A stretch of 64,000 nucleotides of DNA, from the NCBI RefSeq assembly GCF_042453785.1, contig NC_091663.1, positions 37,469,001-37,533,000 on the forward strand. The letters are read 5' to 3'. The notes below the pieces were generated by a model that saw nothing but the letters and a program-made list of their open reading frames with translations, was not told the DNA's origin and did not search any database. How positions within the stretch are numbered: position 1 is the stretch's first letter; each line of letters opens with the position of its first letter. Of the stretch, positions 26,501 through 39,100 are shown piece after piece. The DNA is from Malus domestica. Taxonomy: Eukaryota; Streptophyta; Magnoliopsida; Rosales; Rosaceae. The position numbers and the translations under genes were made by a program.

Positions 26501-29500
26501 GTTTCATGTATATTGTATTAATTACACTAAAATGCTTAACCTTTTTCTGCTAATATTGGAGACATTTTCTCTTTGTTACATAGGGATGGTACATCAATAG
26601 TACTTTCAGACGATGTTGGCCAAATATATTTAATAAACACAGGTGAAGGTGAGTCTCAAAAAGATGCTGAATATGATCAGGTATTGTAAGAATTTGTTTT
26701 GTAGGTTTGTCCTTTCCTCTATTTGATTCCAAGTTGAAGTTATGAATTTCCTCTATGATGGCTGTTTGTGTGATTCTTCTACAGTTCTTCCTTGGGGATT
26801 ATCGCCCCCTTGCACGGGATGAGTTTGGATATCTTATTGATCAGGTTAAATCTTCTCACTACGCTCTTGTCATTACTAAATTGTTCTGTAGTGAATTTAT
26901 TCCATGTCTGCAGTTAGCATCAACTTGCACATTAAGAAATTGAATCGATATATCTTTTCATTTTGGAACATATTATCCATGTTACAGGAGACACAACTTT
27001 CCACTTACCGGAGGAATCTTCAAGATCCTCTATGTGATTCAAGTATTTTTCTGGCTCCTACTGGGTGGATTCTTAATTTATTTTTAGTTTTCACAGTATT
27101 TTCTCATAATCATATAAATTTATTGGAAATGATAGGTATGATACCATACCCCGAACCTTATCAGAGTACATACCAGCAACGAAGACTTGGTGCTCTGGGC
27201 ATGGAATGGCGTCCATCATCCATGAAATTTTCTGTTGGTGTGGATATCAATACAGGCCAAGAATATATGATGCCTCCTTTGCCAGATTTGGAGAGAATGA
27301 TCGAACCACTACCAGATTTTATTGATGCCATGTTATGGGAACCAGAAAATGAGGTTGTAAGTGAAGATACTGATTCGGAGTATAATGTTACTGATGAAAA
27401 TTCCAGTGAAGGGGAGAAAGGAAATATTAGCACCAGTTCTTCTAGTGATCCAGACTGCAGCGAAGAAGACAGTGAAGCTGGATGCAGTCATAAGGATGGC
27501 CTTCGTCGATCAAGGAGAAAAAGACCAAGGGTAAAAATGCTCTCTCTATCTTTAGATTCTATACCAGTTTTTGTTTTGTTCGCCCTACATCGATTGAATT
27601 TTAATGATCTTTAGGTTGAGTCTTCTGAGAGGCGTGTCAAGAAAAGGAGAGTGGGTGAGCATGATCGCATTATATCTGGGATTAAAAGAACTAAAAATTC
27701 AAAAGGTGGCCAGAAAGTTTCAAAGAGGAAGTCTTCTAAAGCAAAGACATTGAGACCCCAGCGAGTAGCAGCACGCAATGCTCGAACTGTGTTTTCTCAG
27801 AACCCTGGAACATCTACAGAAGGAGAAGATGATTGGGAAGATGATTCATCTAATAGTGAGTCTCTTCAGCAAGAATTCCACACTCAAAGTGATGATGGGG
27901 ACTTCCAGATAATGCAACAAAACCATACTAAAGAAGAACCATCTCGACATGGGTTTATCAATATAGCGAAGCCACGTGTAGTTTGTTCGTCTCAGTCAAA
28001 CGTCAGAAGCATGCCGAAATTGGTTTTTAAGATTAAGAAGCAAGAGGCTCCAAGGGATGTAAAACTCAAAGATAATAATCAGGCTGATTTGGTGTCTCCA
28101 TCTTCTAGATATCAAGATATCACTCCAGATAACAGGATTATTAACAGCTCTGTGGATCCAGATTCCTCTTCGGTGGATGTGGTTGACCTAAAGTTTTCAA
28201 GAAATCTCATAGCCAATGATTTGACAGATACTGGGGAAACTGTAAAGACAGAGAATTCTTTGGAAGCATCCACAAGTTACCAGGATAGCAGAGTCAGATT
28301 GGAAGCAGCTACTGGGTCGCTTGCTAGTTTTAATGTCCATATAGAAGAGATGAATAATGTCCATCGGTATGTTACTCCTGAGAATAATTGTGAACAATTT
28401 TGTAATCATTCAAAAATTAAGGGAAAGGAAAATTATGAAGGTGTCTTGCCTTGCAGGGATGAGGAACATACTGGAACACGTGCATTTGAGGATCTGGATG
28501 GTCTCAAAAGTAGAGAGCTTTCTCATACTGAAGAGGCCCTTGTATCTTCATCATTTGATTCCCCCGCTTTGGGCGAGCACAAACAAAAAGGAATTGAGGG
28601 TTCTCCGGAGATAGAGGAGTTTGCTAGAAGAAAGCACTCTGGTGATTATGCTTCTCTTAAATTTCCTGCACAAAACTCCACAAGTTCTAGAGATTTAATC
28701 CCCAACGATTCTTCAAGCATGGATCCAAATTCAAATTTTGGGGTACGGAAAGTGGGTGGAGGTGCTGGCAGATCAACTTCTTTGAAGTTTGTTTGCAAGC
28801 ACAGGACTAATTCAGAAGGTTCTGGTGGTAATGTCAAAGAATATGCAACAAATATCAACGACCATCATGATTCAGGAATGGATCTCCCCGCTGCTGCAAC
28901 CAATGCTATACGCGGAACAAGAACCTTTAAGATCAAAGCAACTTCACGGAAGGTGGACTCTGTGAGCTGTAGCCCTAAGTTGAGATGGGGCCATCAAACA
29001 TTGGGGACATCAAAGGATGCAGAAGACTCCTGTTCTAAATTGTGTGACCAGATTCATCAAAGACCAAAGTCTACGAGAAGTCATCAGGGTTCATGTAATG
29101 ACTATGGCCAAAGTTCTTCAACCCGAAGCATGTTAGTTAACCCCGCTGGAAAGTTGCCATGGTTGATGTTGTCAAAACATGAGGATGGTTACCGTTATAT
29201 TCCTCAGCTAGGTGATGAAGTTGTATACCTGAGACAGGTGATTTCTAATATCCATGATTCATGGTTTCTGGTCCTTTGGTTGTTACTTATGCTTTAGAAT
29301 TTACTGTTTGATAATTAATATTTGGGCTTGTGATTGTTAGGGCCATCAAGAGTATCTAAAACTAGTCAAGAATTCAGAGGAGGGTCCTTGGGGTCCTTGG
29401 GAATCAATTAAGGAAAACATCAAAGTTGCGGAAATTTGCAAGGTTGAAAGCCTCGTTTATGCTTCACTGCCTGGTTCGGGGGAGAGTTGCTGTAAAATCA

Positions 29501-30473
29501 AACTTAGATTTGTAGACCCTTCTTCTGCTATCCTTGGTAAAGCATTGAAGTTGACTTTGCCTGAAATTGATTTTAATGATTTCATTGTTGAGAAAACGTG
29601 GTATGATGCTTCTATTGGAAGAAACTGGACCACTGGGGAGGAATGCGCGGTTTGGTGGAGGGATTCAATTTCAGATGAAGGTGGGACTTGGTGGGTAGGT
29701 CGAATTGTTCGGTGCCAGGCCAAGTCACATGAGTTTCCCGATAGCCCTTGGTTAAGATATGAGGTTCGGTATGAGAATGATGATGAAACCCATTTGCATT
29801 GTCCTTGGGAATTGCGTGGACCGTCCATAGTAGATGATCCATCCTCATGCGAACAGCCCCATATTGATTCTGAAAGCAAAGAGAAGCTTCTGTGTATTTT
29901 TTCTAACTTACAACAGAAGGTTTGTGCAAATACTTCGTGTACCTGTCTTGTTAGTTTGTGGGATTTGGAATTCAAAGCTCCAATTATCATTAGGAAAGAC
30001 TTAATCATTCTGAAACTGTTTTCTATCATCAAGGATATTAATTAATTATGCTGTGAATGATGCAGGACTTGCAAACAATCCAACAATTGAATCAAGCTGT
30101 TCAGAAGGCGGATTTCTGCAACAGGTAGAGAAACACTATTATATGGTTTAACCATTTCAGTTCTGATAAAGTAGAAAGAATGTGCGGAAGGTCGCAACAT
30201 ATATGCTTGCCTATCATCGATCTTGGCTGAAACTAAGATTTGAGAAAATAATGATGTCTTGGTTTGTGGATATTTTGCAGCTTTCCTGTGCAATTGTTCC
30301 CTGAACTAATCCAGTCGAGGTTAGAGAACGACTATTATAGAAGCTTGGAAGCTGTGAAGCATGATATAATGGTTATGATGTCAAATGCCCAGCATTACTT
30401 CAAGAGAAATGAATTGCAAGCCCGGATTAAGCACATCTCGAAAAGGTTTAAGAAGAAACTGTCAAAGTTGTAG
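20587..30473 (+). CDS. BRWD/PHIP-type WD40-repeat and bromodomain protein
   Basis: Twenty-three coding exons join in frame to 1660 aa: 20587-20939, 21495-21649, 22345-22584, 23078-23187, 23352-23429, 23511-23617, 23699-23793, 23866-23996, 24127-24230, 24993-25070, 25191-25269, 25390-25558, 25784-25854, 26050-26130, 26234-26304, 26584-26680, 26785-26844, 26988-27042, 27136-27530, 27615-29237, 29341-29919, 30066-30124, 30281-30473. Order: helical N-terminus (GVDIDIREVYFLIMHFLS); WD40 propeller at about 240-675 (LRGHRNAVYC, VTGSSDTFARVWNA, SAGYDGQTIVWDIW); a long disordered basic exon (about 844-1384); a CryptoTudor-like region (about 1384-1577, WWRDS...WWVGRIV); and a short bromodomain-like C-terminus (ENDYYRSLEAVKHDIMVM). 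Size and order match the Arabidopsis At5g49430/At2g47410 type. Animal relatives (BRWD1/3, PHIP) read histones and can act as CUL4-DDB1 receptors. Nuclear chromatin function is inferred from family. Confidence 0.9.
24259..24332 (+). mobile_element. SINE 3'-end fragment in BRWD intron
   Basis: The words ggtaaggctagccgaca, ctctcccagaccctgcgtaa and agcgggagccttgtgcact follow the conserved 3' region of tRNA-derived plant SINEs (p-SINE/TS/Au type, 'gggtaaggct...gcgggagcttgtgcaccggg'). The pol III promoter half is not visible, so this looks 5'-truncated or diverged. Confidence 0.55.
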
Positions 30474-30518
30474 AGGTTTTGAGTAGAGAAGATCTAACCG
30501 TCTTCCTTGCTCCCGTAT

Positions 30519-30520
30519 AC

Positions 30521-30555
<35 letters not shown>
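30519..30555 (+). repeat. CT microsatellite in the BRWD 3' UTR
   Basis: A run of about 17 CT units lies roughly 50 bp downstream of the BRWD stop codon. Confidence 0.9.
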
Positions 30556-30556
<1 letters not shown>

Positions 30557-30919
30557 AATTTTGTATTTCCCGGCTTTAGGGCCGGTTGTTTCATTTTGAG
30601 GTAAAGCAGTCCTTCCGAAAGGGGAGTGAAAACCACAGGCCGAAGGAGATAATTTGTTGTATAAACTCCTTCAAGATGACAAGTATGATTAGTCTCATAT
30701 CGGCAAAATAGCATATCAGCTGTTTGGAGTTTTACTATTACAAGTTAGGACCACAGAAAAAATAGGAGAATTCTACACATACAAAATGTTCTGTCAAATA
30801 ATGCCCCCATTTATATCATTTTTATTTTACACCTTCTGGCATGATAAATATTTTGATTAAAAATCTAAGTTCTTAGTATTTTCTAGATTGTATTTAAATT
30901 GATATGAATTAAACGAACT

Positions 30920-31026
30920 AGTACTTGGAGCTAATGGGAGGCGTGGCGCAAAATCGAGTGCAATGATAATGTAAGATTCATCAAGTCAACCCCACTTTAG
31001 CTCAATAAGACTTTGTTATCATTGTT
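30920..31026 (+). mobile_element. 5'-truncated RTE LINE remnant with 15-bp target duplication
   Basis: The segment aligns with the last about 110 bp of the LINE in MCM7 (gtacttgga.ctaa, then gagtgcaatg versus gagcgcaatgg, then accccactt, then gctttgttgttg versus gactttgttatcattg). It is flanked by tgaattaaacgaact (30905-30919) and tgaattaaacaaact (31027-31041), 14 of 15 identical. This is the usual outcome of incomplete reverse transcription. The 3'-tail repeats are degraded, so it is older than the MCM7 copy. Confidence 0.75.
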
Positions 31027-31041
31027 TGAATTAAACAAACT

Positions 31042-31900
31042 TCAATTTAATTATTTATTATAGATAATATTTATATAGAAATAAACCATAATGTATCCTT
31101 TGATATAATTATAAAATAAAAAATAAAAAACCATAATACATCTAAATATCCTCGTCTAAAACTAAAATTTCTGCAAAAATCTTAGGTCATCTTCAACCGA
31201 AGGAAGGCTAAATGGCTCCCTTTAGCCCTATAGCACTGCAATAAATTATAGTTTAGTGAATAGTGCTAGGTCATATTAAGAAATTATATTTTAATGAATA
31301 GTGTTAGGTCATATTTTATACCATCTCCAACCGAGGGAGCCAAATGGTCATAGGCCAAACATAGCCCTTTGACAAAAGACCATCTCCAGTCGACGGGACC
31401 AAAGGGTCATAGACCAAATATAATTTATTATTTTAATTAAATTAAACTATCATATTAAAATAAGGTTTTCAAATATATTTGAAGTGTCACTTATCGCCAA
31501 ATGAATAAGCCTCCGGATTTTTTATCTTTATATAATCTCAATAATTTTTTTGATAAGATTTCGAGTAACACGTGTCGCTAACGTGAGTAACTCTCCATAT
31601 TTCTTATCTTTATATAATCTCAATAATTTTTCGGATAGAATTTTGAGTGACATATGTCAAGATGTAATTAGTTGTGCAAATTTTAGATAAAATTATTATC
31701 TATGTGACACTTCTTATCTTTAGCTTTCAATGTTGTAGGAATGGTGTAGGTATTTATAGGAAAAAAATTATAATTTTTTTTTTTAAATTCGTCCAAATTT
31801 TTTTTTCAAATTCCAACGGTAACCTAACGACATCATGACGTTAGCTAGTTGGCATTCAAATGGGCTGAGCTGGAGAGCTGAAAATAGCCAGCCCGCTAGC
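31042..31900. other. AT-rich spacer with duplicated transposon-like words
   Basis: I see no gene. Two similar stretches (about 31510-31590 and 31595-31670) share cttatctttatataatctca and aataatttttcggata-like words. Two copies of 'accatctccaaccga' or 'accatctccagtcga' (near 31320 and 31380) with 'gggaccaaagggtcatag' words mark a short repeat family. Confidence 0.45.
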
Positions 31901-31914
31901 CTGATTTGGGGGTT

Positions 31915-32118
31915 TGGGCCCAATGAGGCCCATAAGCCTCGGCCTAGCCCTTGATTAGAAACGATTTTCGTGTCATTCCGAGTTATTTTTAACGCTATAA
32001 CCCATTGGCGGAATCGGCCTTACCTCCCATTTTAAGCCCTAATCTGTGGCGCCACTGTCTTATTTTCCAACACTTTTCTCCCCTTCCAACTTCCACCCGC
32101 GAACAAAACCCTAAACCC
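31915..32118 (+). promoter_or_regulatory. DIM1 promoter: site II elements and telo-box
   Basis: TGGGCC (31915-31920) and GGCCCA (31917-31922, 31927-31932) are site II-type elements. AAACCCTAAACCC at 32106-32118 contains a telo-box (AAACCCTAA), about 45 bp before the ATG. This pair is the known signature of plant promoters for ribosomal-protein and ribosome-biogenesis genes, which suits an rRNA methyltransferase. Confidence 0.75.
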
Positions 32119-32126
32119 TTCTCTGA

Positions 32127-33565
<1,439 letters not shown>

Positions 33566-34251
33566 TCTTAGGATTTCTTTCAAGATTATTATACATTTTA
33601 CTCAACCCAATTTTGTTAGGTTGCATCAAAGTCTTTCTCTTGTTTTATTTAGTGTTTTCTTAGAGGGGATACGTGATGATTTAGCTTGAGATTATATGTC
33701 GGATGTCCGATGGTTCTCAAAGTTTCCTTTCCAATGTATGTGGATAATGCATCTTAAGTGAGAGAATGCAGACATGAGATTTCACTGTTTTTAATCGATT
33801 TTACGAATTACTACAAAATCCCGCACCATTTTGAATCGGTTGTATGTTTAGCATTGTAAGCCATAAGCTGTTTGCATTATTGGAATCATTGAGTAAGACT
33901 AGTGTATCTAATTGGATTCAATCGTCTACCACTGGGATGCATCTCCACAAGGAAAAAGATTGTAACGACAGACATTTGCATTCTTTGTATTGCTTGTTCA
34001 GCTTCCTTTTCAGAATTTCCGACCCAAACAAGTTGTTTGAACGGAAATGCAGATACATCTGGTCCACCTTCCATACGCTCATTTGACACGAAACTTCAAA
34101 TTGTAACGAAAAGAAATAAAGATTAACCGATTACGATACAAAGCTTTGTGAGCTTAACAAGTATGAATGACAAAGATCAGTCCATGTGCGCGTGTGCGAC
34201 CAACACTAAGTTTTGGCAACGGAAAAAAATATAAAAAATATATAAAAAAAA
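33566..34251 (+). other. DIM1 3' UTR and spacer
   Basis: No supported gene. Overlapping short frames on both strands (33844-34126) show no recognisable protein character. Confidence 0.4.
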
Positions 34252-34405
34252 GAGGAAAACTAACGAAAAGTTCAAAAAAAAAACTCTAGTTTTAATGAAA
34301 AATGATAAATAAAGGTGTAGTGAGTGGTATCGAGGAAAGATAAAAATATGATTTTTGGTTAAAAGTGAACAGTACATGAAGTGTTTCGTTAAAACTCCCA
34401 AAAAA
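34252..34405 (+). mobile_element. Short dispersed element, family A copy 2
   Basis: It has the same start (ggaaaactaacgaaaagtt) and end (tttcgttaaaactccc) as the other family members. The internal order is also kept ('gtgagtggta', 'atgatttttggttaaaagtgaacagta'). It lies between DIM1 and the 3' end of the small minus-strand gene. Confidence 0.7.
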
Positions 34406-34612
34406 ATAATTGCATGTACTGGTTTCAAAAGCTGATAGAGAAACCTATATGATACAACACAATGCATGCCAAAACATAACAACTTAAGTACTACAAAGGT
34501 AGCTAATGCTAGGTAATTCCAAACCTAGTTCAAAACAGTTTATCTAAGACATCAAAAGGAGCACCTCAATCACAAACAGTTTTAACGTTTTAAACCAGAA
34601 ATACAGAGGTAA

Positions 34613-34891
34613 TCAAGTAAACTTCGTCTTCTTTGACTTTACAGGAGGCTTTTCAAGGATTTCACCATCGTCTTCCGAAGAGTTTTCAACAATTTCATCA
34701 GGGACATCATTAGGAACATTGTGTCTGGTGATGAAGTCCTTCAATATTCTCATGCTTTCTTCTTTCACAGAAACCAGTTGCTCCGAAAGAATGCCCTTGT
34801 GCTCCTTGACAGAATATGTTTCTGAACCGAGCTGAAATTCCACCTTAATACAAGGCCTACAAGGGACTGCTTCTTGAATTTGAGCGTCCAT
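34613..34891 (-). CDS. Small conserved-looking acidic protein, possible GON7-like KEOPS subunit
   Basis: This is a 92-codon single coding exon. An acceptor (ttctgcag) lies 4 bases before the ATG, and a good donor at about 35783-35784 (ctcag|gtaaat) marks a probable 5' UTR exon near 35785-35860, so the gene likely has a 5' UTR intron of about 0.9 kb. The protein has an N-terminal beta-rich part (IKVEFQLGSETYSV), an amphipathic helix (LVSVKEESMRILKDFITRH), then an acidic tail (ENSSEDDGEILE) ending in basic KSKKTK. I do not firmly recognise it. Size and layout recall GON7, the small disordered KEOPS subunit, but that is a guess by shape only. There is no signal peptide or membrane segment. Normal composition and the spliced 5' UTR argue for a real gene. 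Confidence 0.6.
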   Translation of the reverse strand: MDAQIQEAVPCRPCIKVEFQLGSETYSVKEHKGILSEQLVSVKEESMRILKDFITRHNVPNDVPDEIVENSSEDDGEILEKPPVKSKKTKFT

Positions 34892-35625
34892 GATACTGCA
34901 GAACGATTGATCCCAACAAGGAAACAATTAGCTTTAAAGTTTTAACCAATGACAGTAGAAAGGCATTGACATAACGAGTTCTCTTATGGTCCTATATCCA
35001 AAGTTTGTTTATAGATGGTTAATTGCTTCATCAAATATGATGGCCGTATTTTGAAAGAGACATGAAACATGCACGACAAAAAAGGTTCTGAAATCTTGTT
35101 GACAAACCAGATGACAAAAGGTCACTTATGGTTCTTACTATGCTTCAACTAGTAGCTGTAAACTGTTACAATTGCAGTCACCTCGCGCTACATGAATGAA
35201 GACAGACATCAATACGACAATAGGAGGATAAAATCAAACCGGAGAGAATGATTCTGCTTTGCACGATTACAACTTTACAAGTGCAGCATCTACAAACAAT
35301 GAAAAGGTGAAAGACGGTATTAACATAGTGATTACTGACCCACCACCGAAATCCTTGTTTCGCGTACAAACCAATTCAAAAAACTTTCTTGTGTTCTTTT
35401 GGTGGGGATCCAAAGGAAAAACTAAACAAACTAAAATATTAACATGCTGATTACGGACTAATCGAATAGCGTTCCGTATCTTCCATTAGTCTGTATCCTA
35501 TCCATATATCAAACTAATTTCCCTACTAAGGAGCAAAATCACACTCCAATTCTTGCCCTTTTCTCAGAGCTCACAACAATTGATTGCTCTGCTCTAACGA
35601 AATTCGTAAGACAGTTTCACTCCAT

Positions 35626-35684
35626 GGATTTGGAAACTTTGACATTTGCAGTCGAATTCCAAATCCGTCAAAGTTTCCAAATCC
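35626..35684. repeat. Perfect 18-bp inverted repeat in 5' UTR intron
   Basis: ggatttggaaactttgac (35626-35643) and its exact reverse complement (35667-35684) are separated by 23 bases. It lies in the presumed intron of the small minus-strand gene. Confidence 0.85.
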
Positions 35685-35716
35685 GCGGGTATTCCACTGA
35701 ATGCAATATGAGCTAA

Positions 35717-35737
35717 TACACACACACACACACACAG
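35717..35737. repeat. AC microsatellite
   Basis: Ten or so AC units (acacacac...) lie just downstream, on the minus strand, of the presumed 5' UTR exon of the small gene. Confidence 0.8.
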
Positions 35738-35996
35738 AGTATGGCAGAGAGAGACTTTTTAATTTGAGATTCCAAGCTATTTACCTGAGAATAGGTCGAC
35801 GACGACCGGAAGTCAAGTGTGAAGCTTTTCTCTCCCTGTGCGAGCCCTAATCGCAAAATTCCACCACTGACTCACTCGACTGCCACTAATTCCCCTTTCC
35901 CTTCACTTTTTCTAAATTATTTCATTTTACATAAATACCCTTATAGTTATTTATTTTGACGGAAAAATATCACTCACCCACAATCTTTTTTTATTT

Positions 35997-36118
35997 GAAA
36001 ACTTTAACGAAAAGTTTTTTGTACTGTTTATTTTAACGAAAAATTACATTTTTACACTAAAAAATCAATCCTGGTACTATTCATTTTACCCTTTATTTTG
36101 TCCTTAAAAACAGTGAGC
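35997..36118 (-). mobile_element. Short dispersed element, family A copy 3
   Basis: Reverse orientation: actttaacgaaaagtt..., then 'gaaaaattacatttttacac', 'aaaaatcaatcctggtacta', 'ttcattttaccctttatttt' and 'gtcctt'. These are the reverse complements of the family words. It separates the small gene from the CKI1-like pseudogene. Confidence 0.7.
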
Positions 36119-36164
36119 TCATATAACATCATATTCCTCTCTATACTTTATTAACGTCTCTCTT

Positions 36165-39100
36165 TCAATTTGTTTTATCATCAATGCATTTCGTTATTTC
36201 AAGCGATTGTTCCCTTTTAAACGGTTTGCTCAAATGATCGTCCATGACGGCCTCCATCCTCCGTCTTCTTTCCTCTCCCGATGCGTGACCAGTCAATGCA
36301 ATGATCGGAATGTGAAGATTACAAGGCTCCTCCCCCCTCCTTATATGCCTTGTTGCTTCGTATCCATTCATTTTCGGCATCTGCCACCAACCAAAAAGCA
36401 CATCAACTTTAAGTTTTGATCCAAAACAAGGGATGTGATATCCACACATCCCATTTTACTTCTCACACACCTTTTTAATTTTCAACCGTCGGATCAAATG
36501 AATTGAAGAAGATTAATGGACATAAATTATCAAGGGATATGTGAGAAGTAAAATGGGATGTGTGGATAGCACACCCCCAAAAGAGAAGTGCGAAATCACT
36601 TCACCAAACGATTGGATTATTAAACCATTAATTATTGATCAACCATGAGGAGTGAAATAATTACCTCACAATCCATTAGTATATAATCGAATCCATGTTT
36701 TCCTTGATTAGCTAGAGCACCGCGAACGAGGACAACGACTTCTCTTCCATTTCCACAAAGCTCCACAGTTGCACCCAACCTTGTAAAATTAATATGAGCT
36801 AGCTTGCGGTTCAATTCAATGTCATCAGCAACCAAAATTTTCTTTCCAATCAAGGGCCTGTTCGGATCGATGGCATGTTCTTGTGTTTGATCACTAGGAG
36901 GACCTGGAATTTGTGAGTTTCTTGATGTGGCGGAGCCAACACGAGACAGATATTGTTGAGTCAGCGTTGGTGAATTTGTTTTCTTGCGAGGTGTCTCATT
37001 ACCTGAACAACCACCAGTATTACTATGGTCTTGCAATACTTCAACTTCATCGTCGGTTGAATGATTTAACTGATTATTATACGACCGATGATGATGTGAT
37101 ATTGAGGAACTAGCAAGAGCTCTGAACGCTTTTCCATCCTGGTGTGGAAGCTGCTGAAATGTGGCCCTTCTCTTGGGTAATGCACCTCCAAACTCTGGAA
37201 GAAGTCTTACCACTTCGTATAGACAGCTACCGTGAAGCGCCTTGTGTTTGATTACGTCATCTGGATCAAACATATCATGATCATTCAAGCCGATGCTATG
37301 CCTATGACTTGCTAACCAAACAACCCTGCACCAATTACCATTCCTATAACTATTCTGGTGATGATCCATTTTGAATTCAGTCACAATCTTACATAGTTTT
37401 GAAAAGGGTGCAGCTGTGGCATCGATCACTACTAATACAAAGCTCATTGCACCCCGAAGACTCGTCTTCTTAAAGAGAGAAAGAGGGAGCATGTTATTGT
37501 AGCTGCTATTGTTTTTGGTTCCACTCCTGTCCATTGCGCTGATCAAAGGCACCTCCTTTACTCTGTTGGTAGAGTTGCATGATGTGGATTTGCTCAAGCA
37601 ATCTTGCAAACCCAACTCGGATATTCCTGAAGAGCTGTGATGACGAGAATGGTAGCCCCCCTTGTGTTTAGTTGCTTTCTCTAGAGTATGAGAAAGTTGC
37701 TCCCATTGTTTTGCCGTAAATACTTTTATCCCAAGGTTTTCCATGAACTTTTGCGAAATTCTGCGACACTCTTCATTCTTAATCAACAAGACGACAGAAG
37801 ACCCTGATCGATCAACCTTAGGAGTACTAGATGGGGTTTGAATGTTCAAGCTGGGGCTTGGCGTGTGAATGCTCAATCCGGGAGTACTCGGAGTGTGAGT
37901 GGCTACTGTCCCCAAATCAGAAGTACATGGGCCAAATCCCATATCAATGTCCACTTCTTTTTTGCTATCCTTGGAGACATTATCACGTACAATTAGCAGA
38001 ACATTAAACCTAAAGCATGTCCCTCTTTCACCCATCTCCTTGTCCACAATTCCTATTTCTCCGTCCATCAAACGTACCTACATATAATGCAGCATTTCAA
38101 AAAATATCAACATGTATAAACTATAAAGACATGTTCCCAAGAAATCAAAATCGTAATAGGCACATTGTAGAGAAACACAATATTCTTCAAAAACTAAAGT
38201 ACATTATTTGTTACTGAGCAATCTCCGCCGTTAAAAAACATCTTTAACCACGGTCCACCATGTAAGACATTAACCAAAGAAACCCTGTATTGAAACTATA
38301 TATCATCATTGAAGAAAAACCTTTTACATACAGCACAGAGCAAACTAGCTAAAGTCGAAATTTCCACTTGAAAAATAAATATGATGAGATGAAAGGTTAG
38401 AGAAAATGAGTTTTGAGAGGAAAATAAGTATTAGTGGAAAAATATAAACATGAAATTAATGCAATGTTGATTGCTTACCAAAGACTGAACAATGCCAAGT
38501 CCTAAGCCAGTGCCTCCTTCTCCAAGAGCAGTTAACTTGGACATAGTTTTCAAACACTGATTTTTGCTTTTCCTTTGGAATTCCCATTCCTGTATCATCC
38601 ACCTCAAATACAAATTCCAAAGCATTTGGATCATGCTTCATTCTTCCCATGTCGGCTTGGGCTTTGTTGTTCTTGTTAAACAAGTACAACAATTGTCTTG
38701 CAACACCATTGCTCTTGCGAGAAGCAGCTATTGAGTTCTTAAAACTGGGGTTTTCCACCCAAGCACGGACTGTGACATGTCCCTCCGAGGTAAACTTGAC
38801 GGCGTTGCTCATTAAGTTGCATAATATCTGCTTTAGTCTTCCCATGTCACCTATCGCATGCGGAAACTTAATAAGAGAGCTATCATGAGGATCCAACACC
38901 ACGTCTATGCCTTTTTTAAACCCACAGAATGATACAAATCAACTACATCTTCAACAAGTTGCGCCACATCGAATTCCTCTTCTTTAAGTTGCATTTTCCC
39001 CGCTTCTATCTTACTCGTATCCAGAATAGAGTTCAATATACCAAATAGGTCTTTAGCACAAGTTTCCATCTGCCTTAAATTGGTCTCCAACTCAGAACCC

